Part shown: positions 17,144-24,616 of the stretch, piece after piece | Numbering within the stretch: the first letter of the stretch is position 1 | Layout: the number at the start of each line of letters is the position of its first letter | Source of the DNA: Hydrotalea sp. | GTDB taxonomy: Bacteria > Pseudomonadota > Alphaproteobacteria > JASGCL01 | Direction of reading: 5' to 3' | Length of the DNA: 36,160 nt | NCBI GenBank assembly: GCA_030054115.1 | Contig: JASGCL010000009.1 | Coordinates: 1-36,160, forward strand | Program-made: the position numbers and the translations under genes | Notes under the pieces: generated by a model | Database searches by the model: none | What the model was told of the DNA's origin: nothing | What the model saw: the letters and a program-made list of their open reading frames with translations, nothing else

Positions 17144-18361
17144 TTAATGCTCCTCGCGGTGCAAAAACAACGCCAACGATAATAACAATATCATCATCGT
17201 CGGCAACCACGCCGTCAAAAATGCTGGCAATTCTTGGCTGATAATGAAGGCGCGCATGATTTCAAAAAAGAAATGGATAAAAAACCCAAGGATAATAGCG
17301 ACCAGCGTGGTTTGGATTCGTTGGCCACGGCTTTTGTATTGAAAGCTAAAACCCGCCGCCAATAAGGTCATGGCCATAAAAACAAATGGCAAAGACACCA
17401 GGCGGTTAAAATAAATATCATAGGGGTAGGTCGAAAAACCAAGGTTCTCAACTTCTTCCAAATAATTTGATAATTTATAAATCGACAGGTCCTCCGGCCG
17501 CAACAAAAGATCCTTGATGCTTTGCGTGTTGAGCTGGCTGGGGATGGTTTTGCTCGGCACATTTATAACCGGTTGGCCGGGTTTATAACGCGTCACGTTG
17601 GTCATTTCCCATTGGTTGTTATTAAGCAATGCCTCCTTGGCAAGGAATATCATTTTGATATTCCCATCATCGCCTATCAAAAAAAACTGCGCGTCTTTTA
17701 ATTTTCGTTCCTTGCCAATTACCGAAAACCCGTGGATGATAATCGAGCCATCAAAATTTTTTACATCCTCGTCGATGCTGTTGGCAAAAATACCGGTGGG
17801 AAATTTTTCCTTCAACCAAAATTCTTTATCAATCAATTCGACCGTCGCGGTTGGTTTGGGGTCGTCGATATTTTTCCACCGCTGATGCACCCAGGCGGTT
17901 ACGGGGGAAAAGGCAAAGATGTAAAAAATGCCAAACAACAATGAAAAGCTTAAGGCCGGCGCCACCACCCGCCACGGGCTAAAGGCCAAAACCCGCGCCG
18001 CGGTTAATTCTGATTTTTCCTGCAAATCAGAAAAAAACAAAATGGTCGCCAAAATAAAAACGAACGGCAAAAAATTAGCAAATAAATCCAACGAATTAAA
18101 CAGCGATGCTATCACGCCGGCGTAAAAACCTTGATTGATGTTTTCAACAAACCCCAAGATAAATAAAATGGCAAATACCAAAAACAACACGGCAAATATC
18201 GTGCGCGCAAACCGCTTGAGTAGCCAGAAATAAAAAACACCCAGCGACAGCACGTCGCGACCATCGACCAAGAAGCCAACCAATGCCCCCCAGCCGGTGG
18301 CGAACCAGCCCAACGCCGCGATGTTATTTCTGGGGGTGGCACCGCGGTTTGAAAGCGCCAT
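17144..18361 (-). CDS. lptG: LPS export permease LptG (LptF/LptG family)
   Basis: This inner-membrane protein belongs to the LptF/LptG family, which with LptB extracts lipopolysaccharide for transport to LptD. The 405 residues show paired N-terminal membrane segments, the family hallmark SELTAARVLAFSPWRVVAP, a long periplasmic beta-rich domain (about 160-305), and three C-terminal membrane helices. LptG is preferred over LptF because the gene lies directly upstream of lptD. The usual lptF partner is absent upstream, where sodB lies instead. The first 45 or so residues look atypical. A GTG at 18238-18240 is a plausible later start, giving a protein closer to the family length. Confidence 0.85.
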   Translation of the reverse strand: MALSNRGATPRNNIAALGWFATGWGALVGFLVDGRDVLSLGVFYFWLLKRFARTIFAVLFLVFAILFILGFVENINQGFYAGVIASLFNSLDLFANFLPFVFILATILFFSDLQEKSELTAARVLAFSPWRVVAPALSFSLLFGIFYIFAFSPVTAWVHQRWKNIDDPKPTATVELIDKEFWLKEKFPTGIFANSIDEDVKNFDGSIIIHGFSVIGKERKLKDAQFFLIGDDGNIKMIFLAKEALLNNNQWEMTNVTRYKPGQPVINVPSKTIPSQLNTQSIKDLLLRPEDLSIYKLSNYLEEVENLGFSTYPYDIYFNRLVSLPFVFMAMTLLAAGFSFQYKSRGQRIQTTLVAIILGFFIHFFFEIMRAFIISQELPAFLTAWLPTMMILLLSLALFLHREEH

Positions 18362-18404
18362 CTTGAAATAAAAAATTGCGGTTTATAGATATGCCCTTGG
18401 ACGA

Positions 18405-19007
18405 TTAGGCTTTTTTTAATGCCTCGTTGGCATAATCCCAATTAATCAATTTATCCAAAAAAGCCTGGATGTAATCCGGACGGCGGTTTTGATAATCGAG
18501 GTAATAGGCATGTTCCCAAACATCGATACCAATAAGCGCCACCCCGCCCTGGGTCATGGGCGAATCGGCGTTGCTGGTTTTTGTCACGGTTAATTTTTTG
18601 TTTTTATCCAATGCCAACCATGCCCAGCCGCTACCAAATTGAGTTGCGCCCGCGGTTTTAAATAATTCGACAAATTTTTCGTAACCGCCAAGGTCGCTGT
18701 CAATTTTTGCCGCAATGTCGCCGGTCGGCTTGCCGCCGCCGTTTGGTTTCATCGACGGCCAATAAACCCCGTGGTTCCAAGCTTGACCGGCGTTATTAAA
18801 AACACCAACCATGTCGGGTTTGCCCTGCGCCGCCATGATAATCTCGGCCAGCGGTTTATCCAACAATGGGTTATCCTTCAGCAGGTTATTTAAATTGGTG
18901 AGGTAAGCCTGATGGTGTTTGTTGTAATGCAACGACACGGTTTGTTTGGAAATATGCGGTTCCAGCGCGTCCTCGGCATAGGGTAATGGTGGTAATTGAT
19001 GGGGCAT
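18405..19007 (-). CDS. sodB: Iron superoxide dismutase SodB
   Basis: SodB converts superoxide to oxygen and hydrogen peroxide in the cytoplasm. Its 200 residues are the usual length. Metal ligands are visible as His27 (SLHYNKHHQAY), the His in GQAWNHGVYW, and Asp and His in DVWEHAYYLDY. The glutamine in NNAGQAWNH sits where iron enzymes carry it, rather than the glycine-histidine of manganese enzymes, so iron or a cambialistic metal is inferred. A strong AAGGAG lies seven bases before the ATG. A candidate promoter is at 19062-19090. The gene occupies the place where lptF often lies upstream of lptG. Confidence 0.95.
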   Translation of the reverse strand: MPHQLPPLPYAEDALEPHISKQTVSLHYNKHHQAYLTNLNNLLKDNPLLDKPLAEIIMAAQGKPDMVGVFNNAGQAWNHGVYWPSMKPNGGGKPTGDIAAKIDSDLGGYEKFVELFKTAGATQFGSGWAWLALDKNKKLTVTKTSNADSPMTQGGVALIGIDVWEHAYYLDYQNRRPDYIQAFLDKLINWDYANEALKKA

Positions 19008-19061
19008 GGTAATCTCCTTATGATGTTAGGTTGGTTTATGGTAATACACTTCCGATAACCT

Positions 19062-19090
19062 ATTGTATATTTTCACCACCCGAAAAGCAA
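19062..19090 (-). promoter_or_regulatory. Possible sigma70 promoter for sodB
   Basis: On the minus strand TTGCTT (19085-19090) and TACAAT (19062-19067) are 17 bases apart, giving a leader of about 50 bases before sodB. The -10 matches five of six consensus bases and the -35 only three. The -35 lies inside one copy of the 27-bp direct repeat that flanks the neighbouring gene. Confidence 0.4.
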
Positions 19091-19109
19091 GAAAAAATAT
19101 CGCGGGGTT
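19083..19109. repeat. 27-bp direct repeat, left copy
   Basis: This segment (AAAAGCAAG then AAAAAATATCGCGGGGTT) matches 20586-20612 at 25 of 27 positions in the same orientation. It ends on the stop codon of the AT-rich membrane-protein gene. The two copies bracket that gene closely, as expected for an insertion bounded by duplicated or recombining sequence. Confidence 0.85.
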
Positions 19110-20547
19110 ATTTCTTATCAGAAAAAGATAATTTTATAATCCAAATAGCAGGCAACAACATCATCAATGCGGCTGGTAAATAAGTATGTAAAGTATTAAA
19201 AAAATGCCCCCATGGCCCAAAAAATTCATTTAGCCGAAATATAAAAATTATCCCTAAAATCAACAAGGCTATTATCCTTGGCGAATAAGAAAATTTTTTG
19301 ATGGCAAGTTTATTTTGCGGAAATAGCACGGTTCGCCTATCCACCAAAAATGGGATGAGGAAAACCAACTGCACTAAATTATATTCAAAAACCTTGTAAC
19401 CCCATTGACAGCCAATATAGGCCAGCGCAAATAAGAAAAACGGCTCGGTGCTAGCTTGAAAAATGATACTTCTCTTTTGAGGTTGCCGTTGAAAGAGCAA
19501 GGCCACCCACCAATATAAGAAAATGACCAATAAAGGAATAACATAATACCCAAACCAACCTAAATTGCGCGTTAGGGTAAAGTTAACAGCTTGGCCACTT
19601 TCCTGTTGCCTTATCCAACCAGCATAAGTTTTTACCTCATCTATGGGCGCAATAAATAGTAGCAACATAGGCAACAAACCAACGCACAACCCAAAAACTA
19701 TCCTTTTTCTATAATCAAAGAGATATTTTTTTATATTATTTCCGAACGTTGATGTTGTTAGCATCGCGGAGGGCGATATATAAGGCAAGAATGCGAACAG
19801 CGACAAGGCCACTAATAATAAAAACAATGGCGGCAAAAACGATAAATGCAGGGCGGCCAACATGCTCGCCAATAATAAATCAAACGCTTTGTTATCGCGC
19901 CATCCCTTTAATACCAGCAATATGGCCGTAGCGTTAAAAAGATAACGCTGTCCCTTTTCAAAAAACCATATACCCGGCGGGCTAACCAAAAGGATAAAGC
20001 TTACCACCAGCATCGCGGTTATTATTTTAAATAGGGATAAATTTTTTCTACCAAAATAATAAATTATCGCCCCCAAAAATAAAAAATATTGTATAGCCAT
20101 GAAGGCAAGATATGCGTGTGTATACTCTAGCTTGCTCAGGCCAACATAATTAAATAATAAAATAGCGAGGGGCGTGGTTGTATAGGTCGAATTAGCACTT
20201 GAGCCATGGGTTGGAGAATAAAACTTTCCATCTAGCTTTTGCCAATGTGCAGGAAAAAAAGTGCTGATGCCAAAATCAAGCCCAAATTTATTAACCACGC
20301 CAAAACAATCTGAGGATAATACACCGCAGTAGGCCAGTGCCTCCTTCACATTTTCTTTGTATTCTGGTCTATCAGACGTGCCCAACCACGTATCCCAGCC
20401 ATTAAAATAAGGGTATAATTTTTCATACGTGCCGTTAACCCTTTCCCCAAAAACAATCTTTTGATATAGCTTAAAACCATTTACGGCCGTCAGACCCAGC
20501 CCTAAAATAAGGACTATAATTAAAATGGTTTTTTTGTAGAATTTCAT
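19108..20547 (-). CDS. AT-rich polytopic membrane protein of unknown function
   Basis: I do not recognise this 479-residue protein with confidence. It has one N-terminal membrane segment (about 7-27), a large, probably periplasmic loop of about 90 residues containing four or five cysteines and aromatics (FNGWDTWLGTSDRPEY), then roughly ten hydrophobic segments to the C-terminus. WFFEKGQRYLFNATAILLVL faintly recalls the GQ-motif region of GT-C/GT87 polyprenyl-sugar transferases. This is only an idea. The gene is plainly AT-richer than its neighbours: one typical 60-base line (19201-19260) has 19 G/C, against 38 in 21121-21180. It is flanked by 27-bp direct repeats and has no ribosome-binding site. 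Acquisition by transfer is likely. Confidence 0.8.
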   Translation of the reverse strand: MKFYKKTILIIVLILGLGLTAVNGFKLYQKIVFGERVNGTYEKLYPYFNGWDTWLGTSDRPEYKENVKEALAYCGVLSSDCFGVVNKFGLDFGISTFFPAHWQKLDGKFYSPTHGSSANSTYTTTPLAILLFNYVGLSKLEYTHAYLAFMAIQYFLFLGAIIYYFGRKNLSLFKIITAMLVVSFILLVSPPGIWFFEKGQRYLFNATAILLVLKGWRDNKAFDLLLASMLAALHLSFLPPLFLLLVALSLFAFLPYISPSAMLTTSTFGNNIKKYLFDYRKRIVFGLCVGLLPMLLLFIAPIDEVKTYAGWIRQQESGQAVNFTLTRNLGWFGYYVIPLLVIFLYWWVALLFQRQPQKRSIIFQASTEPFFLFALAYIGCQWGYKVFEYNLVQLVFLIPFLVDRRTVLFPQNKLAIKKFSYSPRIIALLILGIIFIFRLNEFFGPWGHFFNTLHTYLPAALMMLLPAIWIIKLSFSDKK

Positions 20548-20566
20548 AATTTATTCTACTAAAATC

Positions 20567-20600
20567 TTTATGCTTGCTTGTGACAAAAAGCAAGCATAAA
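20567..20600. terminator. Perfect 13-bp hairpin, putative terminator
   Basis: TTTATGCTTGCTT (20567-20579) pairs perfectly with AAGCAAGCATAAA (20588-20600) around an 8-base loop. On the minus strand it follows the nitroreductase stop codon and is succeeded by GATTTTAG, so it may end that operon. The stem is AT-rich and the T tract is weak, so an operator is an alternative. The right arm overlaps the right copy of the 27-bp direct repeat. Confidence 0.5.
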
Positions 20601-20612
20601 TATCGCGGGGTT
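20586..20612. repeat. 27-bp direct repeat, right copy
   Basis: This segment (AAAAGCAAG then CATAAATATCGCGGGGTT) matches 19083-19109 at 25 of 27 positions. It lies 38 bases upstream of the start of the AT-rich gene and 21 bases beyond the nitroreductase stop codon. The hairpin arm at 20588-20600 is part of it. Confidence 0.85.
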
Positions 20613-20633
20613 GTGGCGGCGCGGCGATACAAC

Positions 20634-21233
20634 TTAATCCTTAAGGGGCAAAATGAAATCGTCGATTGCCAGGCGTTTTTTCTGCGGCAGGGCGGTTTTA
20701 TCGGCCGGCAATTTTTCCGTGCCGATGTAAATATAACCCAAAAATTCATCGCTTGGCGCAAGGCCAAAGGCGCGTTCAACCAACGGACGATGGTCGGTGA
20801 TAAAGCCAGTTAAAAAAACCGCCTTGAAGGGGAAGCCCGGGTCGCTGGCGGCCAGCATGATTTGCGCCACCGCCATGGCGACGCTGAAGATTTGTTCGCG
20901 GCGCGCGATGGGTTTTCTATCGCTCGGGCTGGCCCAAACCGCCACCACGGTCGGCGCGCGCATCACCTTGGCTTTAAAATTATTAATTTCATCGGCGGTT
21001 GGCGGTCGGTCTTTTTTTTCGGCGACAAAATAATCAATCGCCATGGTGGCGAATTTTTCCAAATCATTATCTTGCAAGATTGAAAAACGCCAAGGGGTCA
21101 GGCCGCCATGGTCGGGGGCCGACGTGGCGCAGGATAACAATGAAATAACATCGGCGCGGGTTGGCCCGGGCGCACCCAGCATTTTGGTAAAGGCCGAGGT
21201 GCGACGTTGGATGAAGGAAAAAATATCGGTCAT
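20634..21233 (-). CDS. Nitroreductase-family flavoprotein (YdjA-like)
   Basis: With the start at ATG 21233 this is a 199-residue nitroreductase-fold protein, probably an FMN-dependent NAD(P)H oxidoreductase. The FMN-phosphate region RRTSAF and the segment ATSAPDHGGLTPWRF closely resemble the YdjA subgroup, small nitroreductases of unclear natural substrate. The C-terminus (FLGYIYIGTEK) is typical. An upstream in-frame ATG at 21284 would overlap the kinase gene by 16 bases and add 17 atypical residues, so the shorter form is preferred. It appears to be the last gene of the his-kinase operon, followed by a hairpin. Confidence 0.85.
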   Translation of the reverse strand: MTDIFSFIQRRTSAFTKMLGAPGPTRADVISLLSCATSAPDHGGLTPWRFSILQDNDLEKFATMAIDYFVAEKKDRPPTADEINNFKAKVMRAPTVVAVWASPSDRKPIARREQIFSVAMAVAQIMLAASDPGFPFKAVFLTGFITDHRPLVERAFGLAPSDEFLGYIYIGTEKLPADKTALPQKKRLAIDDFILPLKD

Positions 21234-21268
21234 GAGGTAATAGTGAGAAATGCCCCGGTTTTTTGAAT

Positions 21269-22387
21269 TTATAACAACTGCCATTGCTGTAGCAGGTTTT
21301 GCAATTTTTTGACAGCCCCCGCCAGCTGGTTGTTAACATTGTCCGTCTGTGCGGTGGCGGCCAACAGGCCGCTCATGCTCCCGCGAAATAATTTTAACAC
21401 CCGTGGCAAATGCTGATGGTAATTGTTTTTGCCATCGCGTTTTTCCAAGCGAACAAAAATACCCAGCACCTTGGCATGGCGCGTCAACCCCAGAAAATAA
21501 AACCAACGTAGAAAATCATCGGCCAGGTTTTTATGAGTTGGGCATTTTGCTTGCCATGCGCCAATAAAATATTGCCATAATATTTTTTTTACGGCTGGCG
21601 TTATGTCGCGCCGCGCATCCTCCAGCAGGCTCATCACATCATACGTCGGGTGGCCGAGCAAGCCGTCTTGAAAATCAAGCCAAGCGATGGCGTCATCGAC
21701 CAGCAACAAATTATCGACATGAAAATCGCGATGGACAAAAACATCAAACGGCGGGGCGCAGGTTGTCGCCAGCTGATGATATATTTCTTGCAACAGCTGA
21801 ACAAATTGTTCGATGCTGGCATCGTCTGGCATCACCTGATTTTTTTCGGGAACATACCATTGCGGCAATAATATAGCCTCGCGCGTTAAGGCCGCCGCGT
21901 CGTAAGCCGGCAACAACCCATTATGTTTCGGCGGCGGCACGCCATAATGTTCATGCCACGCCAATTGGCTACGCACCAAGCCGGCTATAACCTTGGTGTA
22001 AAGTTCTTCCTCCTGCGCCTCATCGGCCGCCAGCAAACGGGTCAGGCTATCGGCACCCAAATCCTCCAGCAACAAAAATCCATTATCATGGTCGCGGGCG
22101 GTGATGGTTGCAATCTTCATGGTGCGAAGCGGCGTTAGCAAATCGGCGACTTTTTCAAAAATAATTGTCGGGTAAAGGTCGGGCGGCGAATCCATCACCA
22201 GCAAATTTTTACCCCGCCATTTTTTATCCACCAGGCGGAAATAACGGCGAAAGGACGCATCGGACGCCAAGGGAACAATTTTTTCATCGGCCATGCCCTG
22301 CGCCAATAAAAAATCGTGGCGCAATTTATCGCGCGCCGCAAAATCGACCGCTGGTTTTTTCATGTCGGGTTTGGTTTGTTGATTCAT
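21269..22387 (-). CDS. amgK: AmgK-like amino-sugar (MurNAc/GlcNAc) kinase
   Basis: This 372-residue protein has the APH (aminoglycoside phosphotransferase) kinase fold. It has an early SDASFRRYFRL, then LLVMDSPPDLYP, a hinge GFLLLEDLGADSL, the catalytic VHRDFHVDNLLL and the metal-binding AWLDFQDGLLGHPTYDVMSLLED. This combination marks the AmgK family, cytoplasmic kinases that phosphorylate recovered MurNAc and GlcNAc at the anomeric carbon in peptidoglycan recycling. The usual partner MurU (nucleotidyltransferase) is not present in this window. It starts six bases after the preceding kinase gene ends. Confidence 0.85.
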   Translation of the reverse strand: MNQQTKPDMKKPAVDFAARDKLRHDFLLAQGMADEKIVPLASDASFRRYFRLVDKKWRGKNLLVMDSPPDLYPTIIFEKVADLLTPLRTMKIATITARDHDNGFLLLEDLGADSLTRLLAADEAQEEELYTKVIAGLVRSQLAWHEHYGVPPPKHNGLLPAYDAAALTREAILLPQWYVPEKNQVMPDDASIEQFVQLLQEIYHQLATTCAPPFDVFVHRDFHVDNLLLVDDAIAWLDFQDGLLGHPTYDVMSLLEDARRDITPAVKKILWQYFIGAWQAKCPTHKNLADDFLRWFYFLGLTRHAKVLGIFVRLEKRDGKNNYHQHLPRVLKLFRGSMSGLLAATAQTDNVNNQLAGAVKKLQNLLQQWQLL

Positions 22388-22392
22388 TTTTT

Positions 22393-23520
22393 TTATCCTA
22401 ACAGCTGTTGCGCCTGTTTGAACAGTTCGGCGACGTCGGGTTTTTCCTGCGGCAGTTCGGGCAATTTATCAAGCCCATGTTGTTTGCGATGCCATTGCTT
22501 CGACAATATCAACCCCCAGCGAATCATCGCCAGGGCCTGAAACCAATGGTTTTGCGCCATGATGGCGGCGATAGTAATTTTTTTGTCGCCGGCTTGGGGG
22601 GGGGCCTTGCGGTGGAACAGGTAATGTTGCAAAAAAACCTCCAGCTTGCCAATGCCGCCGCAGGTCAATTGCGGTTGATGATAAAGCCAGCAAGGGGCCG
22701 ACAACCAACCGATATCCTCCGCCGCCAACCCCAACCCCGCCATTTCCCAATCCAACACCGCCACCAATTTCTGCCCCGCCGCGCCATCGCCGGTATTTGC
22801 TTGCAACAAAAAATTGCCGGTGCGAAAATCGCCGTGGCACGGCACCATGTCGAACCACAGGTTTTCTGGCATGCTCGCCCATAGTTTTTCAATCGCGCGG
22901 GTGGCGGCGCGGGTGGCCCCATCATCCATCGGCCTGGCGTCCTTAAATAATTTTTCTAGCTCGCTATTTTTTTGCGCAAGCCAAGCGGGCAAGGTTTCAT
23001 CGCAACAAAGGTCGGGGAAATTCTGCCGAAAATCATGTTTGCTGTCGTGGATGATGGCAAGCTGTTGCGCCAAGGATTCCGTCAAATCGTCGTCGGCATA
23101 ATTTTTTTGCGTCACCAATCGCCCGTCTGACACACCGCTCAACAGCGGTAACACCAACCATTGACTATCACCATGGAGCGCGCCCGGCGTCATGACGCCG
23201 TGGCGGTGAAAAAAATCATAAAATTTTCGCTGTTGCATGATGTTGCGGCTGATGGCAAATGGCTCGCGCGGAAAAATTTTTAACACATAGCTTGATTTTT
23301 TGCCGCGCAACAAAAAATGATGGTGCGACGCGCCGGCCTTGGTAATAATACTTAAGGGCTGGCAAGTAATAATCTCATCGGCCAAATGTTTCGCCAAGCT
23401 CGGCACCAAGCGCGCCCTGTCGATTAAGAATTCGCTTTCTGGGCCGCTACCCAGGTCTGTTGCTTGAACAGCGTCTTTACCGATGGCGCGATTCGGGGGA
23501 TTATTAAAACCTGTCGCCAT
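22393..23520 (-). CDS. APH-family phosphotransferase
   Basis: This 375-residue kinase-like protein has the APH fold. A nucleotide-binding N-lobe is followed by YVLKIFPREPF (likely the lysine-bearing strand), then the catalytic loop VPCHGDFRTGNFLL and the metal-binding VLDWEMAGLG with AAEDIGWLSAPCW. This catalytic pattern is closer to the acyl-CoA-dehydrogenase-linked and choline-kinase-like members than to AmgK. The substrate is unknown. Aminoglycoside resistance is not implied. It sits ten bases after the UPF0262/phosphatase gene and just before amgK, so two distinct APH kinases are co-transcribed. Confidence 0.8.
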   Translation of the reverse strand: MATGFNNPPNRAIGKDAVQATDLGSGPESEFLIDRARLVPSLAKHLADEIITCQPLSIITKAGASHHHFLLRGKKSSYVLKIFPREPFAISRNIMQQRKFYDFFHRHGVMTPGALHGDSQWLVLPLLSGVSDGRLVTQKNYADDDLTESLAQQLAIIHDSKHDFRQNFPDLCCDETLPAWLAQKNSELEKLFKDARPMDDGATRAATRAIEKLWASMPENLWFDMVPCHGDFRTGNFLLQANTGDGAAGQKLVAVLDWEMAGLGLAAEDIGWLSAPCWLYHQPQLTCGGIGKLEVFLQHYLFHRKAPPQAGDKKITIAAIMAQNHWFQALAMIRWGLILSKQWHRKQHGLDKLPELPQEKPDVAELFKQAQQLLG

Positions 23521-23530
23521 GTCGTTTTTT

Positions 23531-24580
23531 TTAAAGGTCCACGGTGGCGGTGGTTAATTTTTTTGTCAATTGGTCGCGCAGGGCGCGGTAGGCAACCAAT
23601 TTCTGTTCGCGTGACCCTTCGACCAATGTTGGGTCGATAATATCGTGCCAATAAATAATCTTGCTGGCGGGAATTTTTTGCTGTTGTAAAAAATGCAAGG
23701 CGTCGGACGACAGGGCAAAAATTTTATCATATTCTTGCAGGCTGGCGGCCGATAATAATTTTCCCGTGCCGGTTACCGATTGGATATTTTTTTCCTTCAG
23801 CACCGTTGGAATAAATGGGTCAAGGCTGATTTTATCGCTGGTCGCCAGCACGCCGGCCGATTGCCATTTTTCCAACCCCGATTTTTTATTCTGCCACAGG
23901 TGCCGCGCCAAGCTGAGGGCCATGGGCGAGCGCACCGAATTCATCGTGCAACAAAAAAGATATTGCGCCGGCGGTGGTTTGCCCACATTCGGTGGCGGCG
24001 CGGCACCGCGCCCACCAAGCAATGAAAAATCCGGCATCAGGGCGACATGCGGAATAAACAACAGCGACAGCAGGCTGAAAAACAAACGCGCCGTTTCAAT
24101 GTCGATAATAATTTTTCCCTTTAATCGCTCGATAAGCACCGCCGCGGCGTCGTTGTGAATGCCGCGCCGCGCCATGTCGATGGCCTCCATCTGGTGGCGC
24201 GATGGTTTTTGCGCCTGGTCCAAATGCGCCAAGACAATATCTTGGTAATCTTTAAAATGACGTTGCAGGGGGCGGAGCGATAATAAATAAAGATGTATCG
24301 GTTTATCGCGCAACGAAAAAAAATCTAGAATCATTTGGTTTTCATGCGCTGAGATTCGCAAACGATAGGGCGGTTTTTCAAACCCGACCAAACTTAATTT
24401 GCCATGTTGCATTAAATCGGCGGCGATGGTTTCCAATTCGCGTTTTAAGCCACGCGGGTGTTGCGCCACCAATTTTGCGTCTATGACCACCGACTTCAGC
24501 GATGGCGACGGCGATGGTGCGGCATCTTTCTTAATAGCGTGTTTTTTGCTGGGCGGTTTTTTTATTTTTTTAGTCAGCAC
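23531..24580 (-). CDS. UPF0262 / low-molecular-weight phosphatase fusion
   Basis: This 349-residue protein joins two families normally encoded by adjacent genes in alphaproteobacteria. Residues 28-177 are UPF0262, including SLRPLQRHFKDY, IDMARRGIHND and DIETARLFFSLL. After a proline/glycine-rich linker (about 180-205), residues 206-345 are a low-molecular-weight protein tyrosine phosphatase-type domain. It has the CX5R loop CTMNSVRS (Cys211, Arg217), a likely general-acid Asp316-Pro, and the alphaproteobacterial ending EGSREQKLVAYRALRDQL. Both catalytic elements look intact. The frame is continuous with no sign of a frameshift. It follows hisD, as the separate genes do elsewhere. The function of UPF0262 is unknown. 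Confidence 0.9.
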   Translation of the reverse strand: MLTKKIKKPPSKKHAIKKDAAPSPSPSLKSVVIDAKLVAQHPRGLKRELETIAADLMQHGKLSLVGFEKPPYRLRISAHENQMILDFFSLRDKPIHLYLLSLRPLQRHFKDYQDIVLAHLDQAQKPSRHQMEAIDMARRGIHNDAAAVLIERLKGKIIIDIETARLFFSLLSLLFIPHVALMPDFSLLGGRGAAPPPNVGKPPPAQYLFCCTMNSVRSPMALSLARHLWQNKKSGLEKWQSAGVLATSDKISLDPFIPTVLKEKNIQSVTGTGKLLSAASLQEYDKIFALSSDALHFLQQQKIPASKIIYWHDIIDPTLVEGSREQKLVAYRALRDQLTKKLTTATVDL

Positions 24581-24616
24581 GGGCTTATCCTTTTTTCTAT
24601 ATTGCTGATGGATTTT

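Noticed and set aside
22393-23520. Aminoglycoside-resistance gene
   Set aside because: The APH fold is shared by many metabolic kinases. The catalytic pattern and operon context do not point to resistance.
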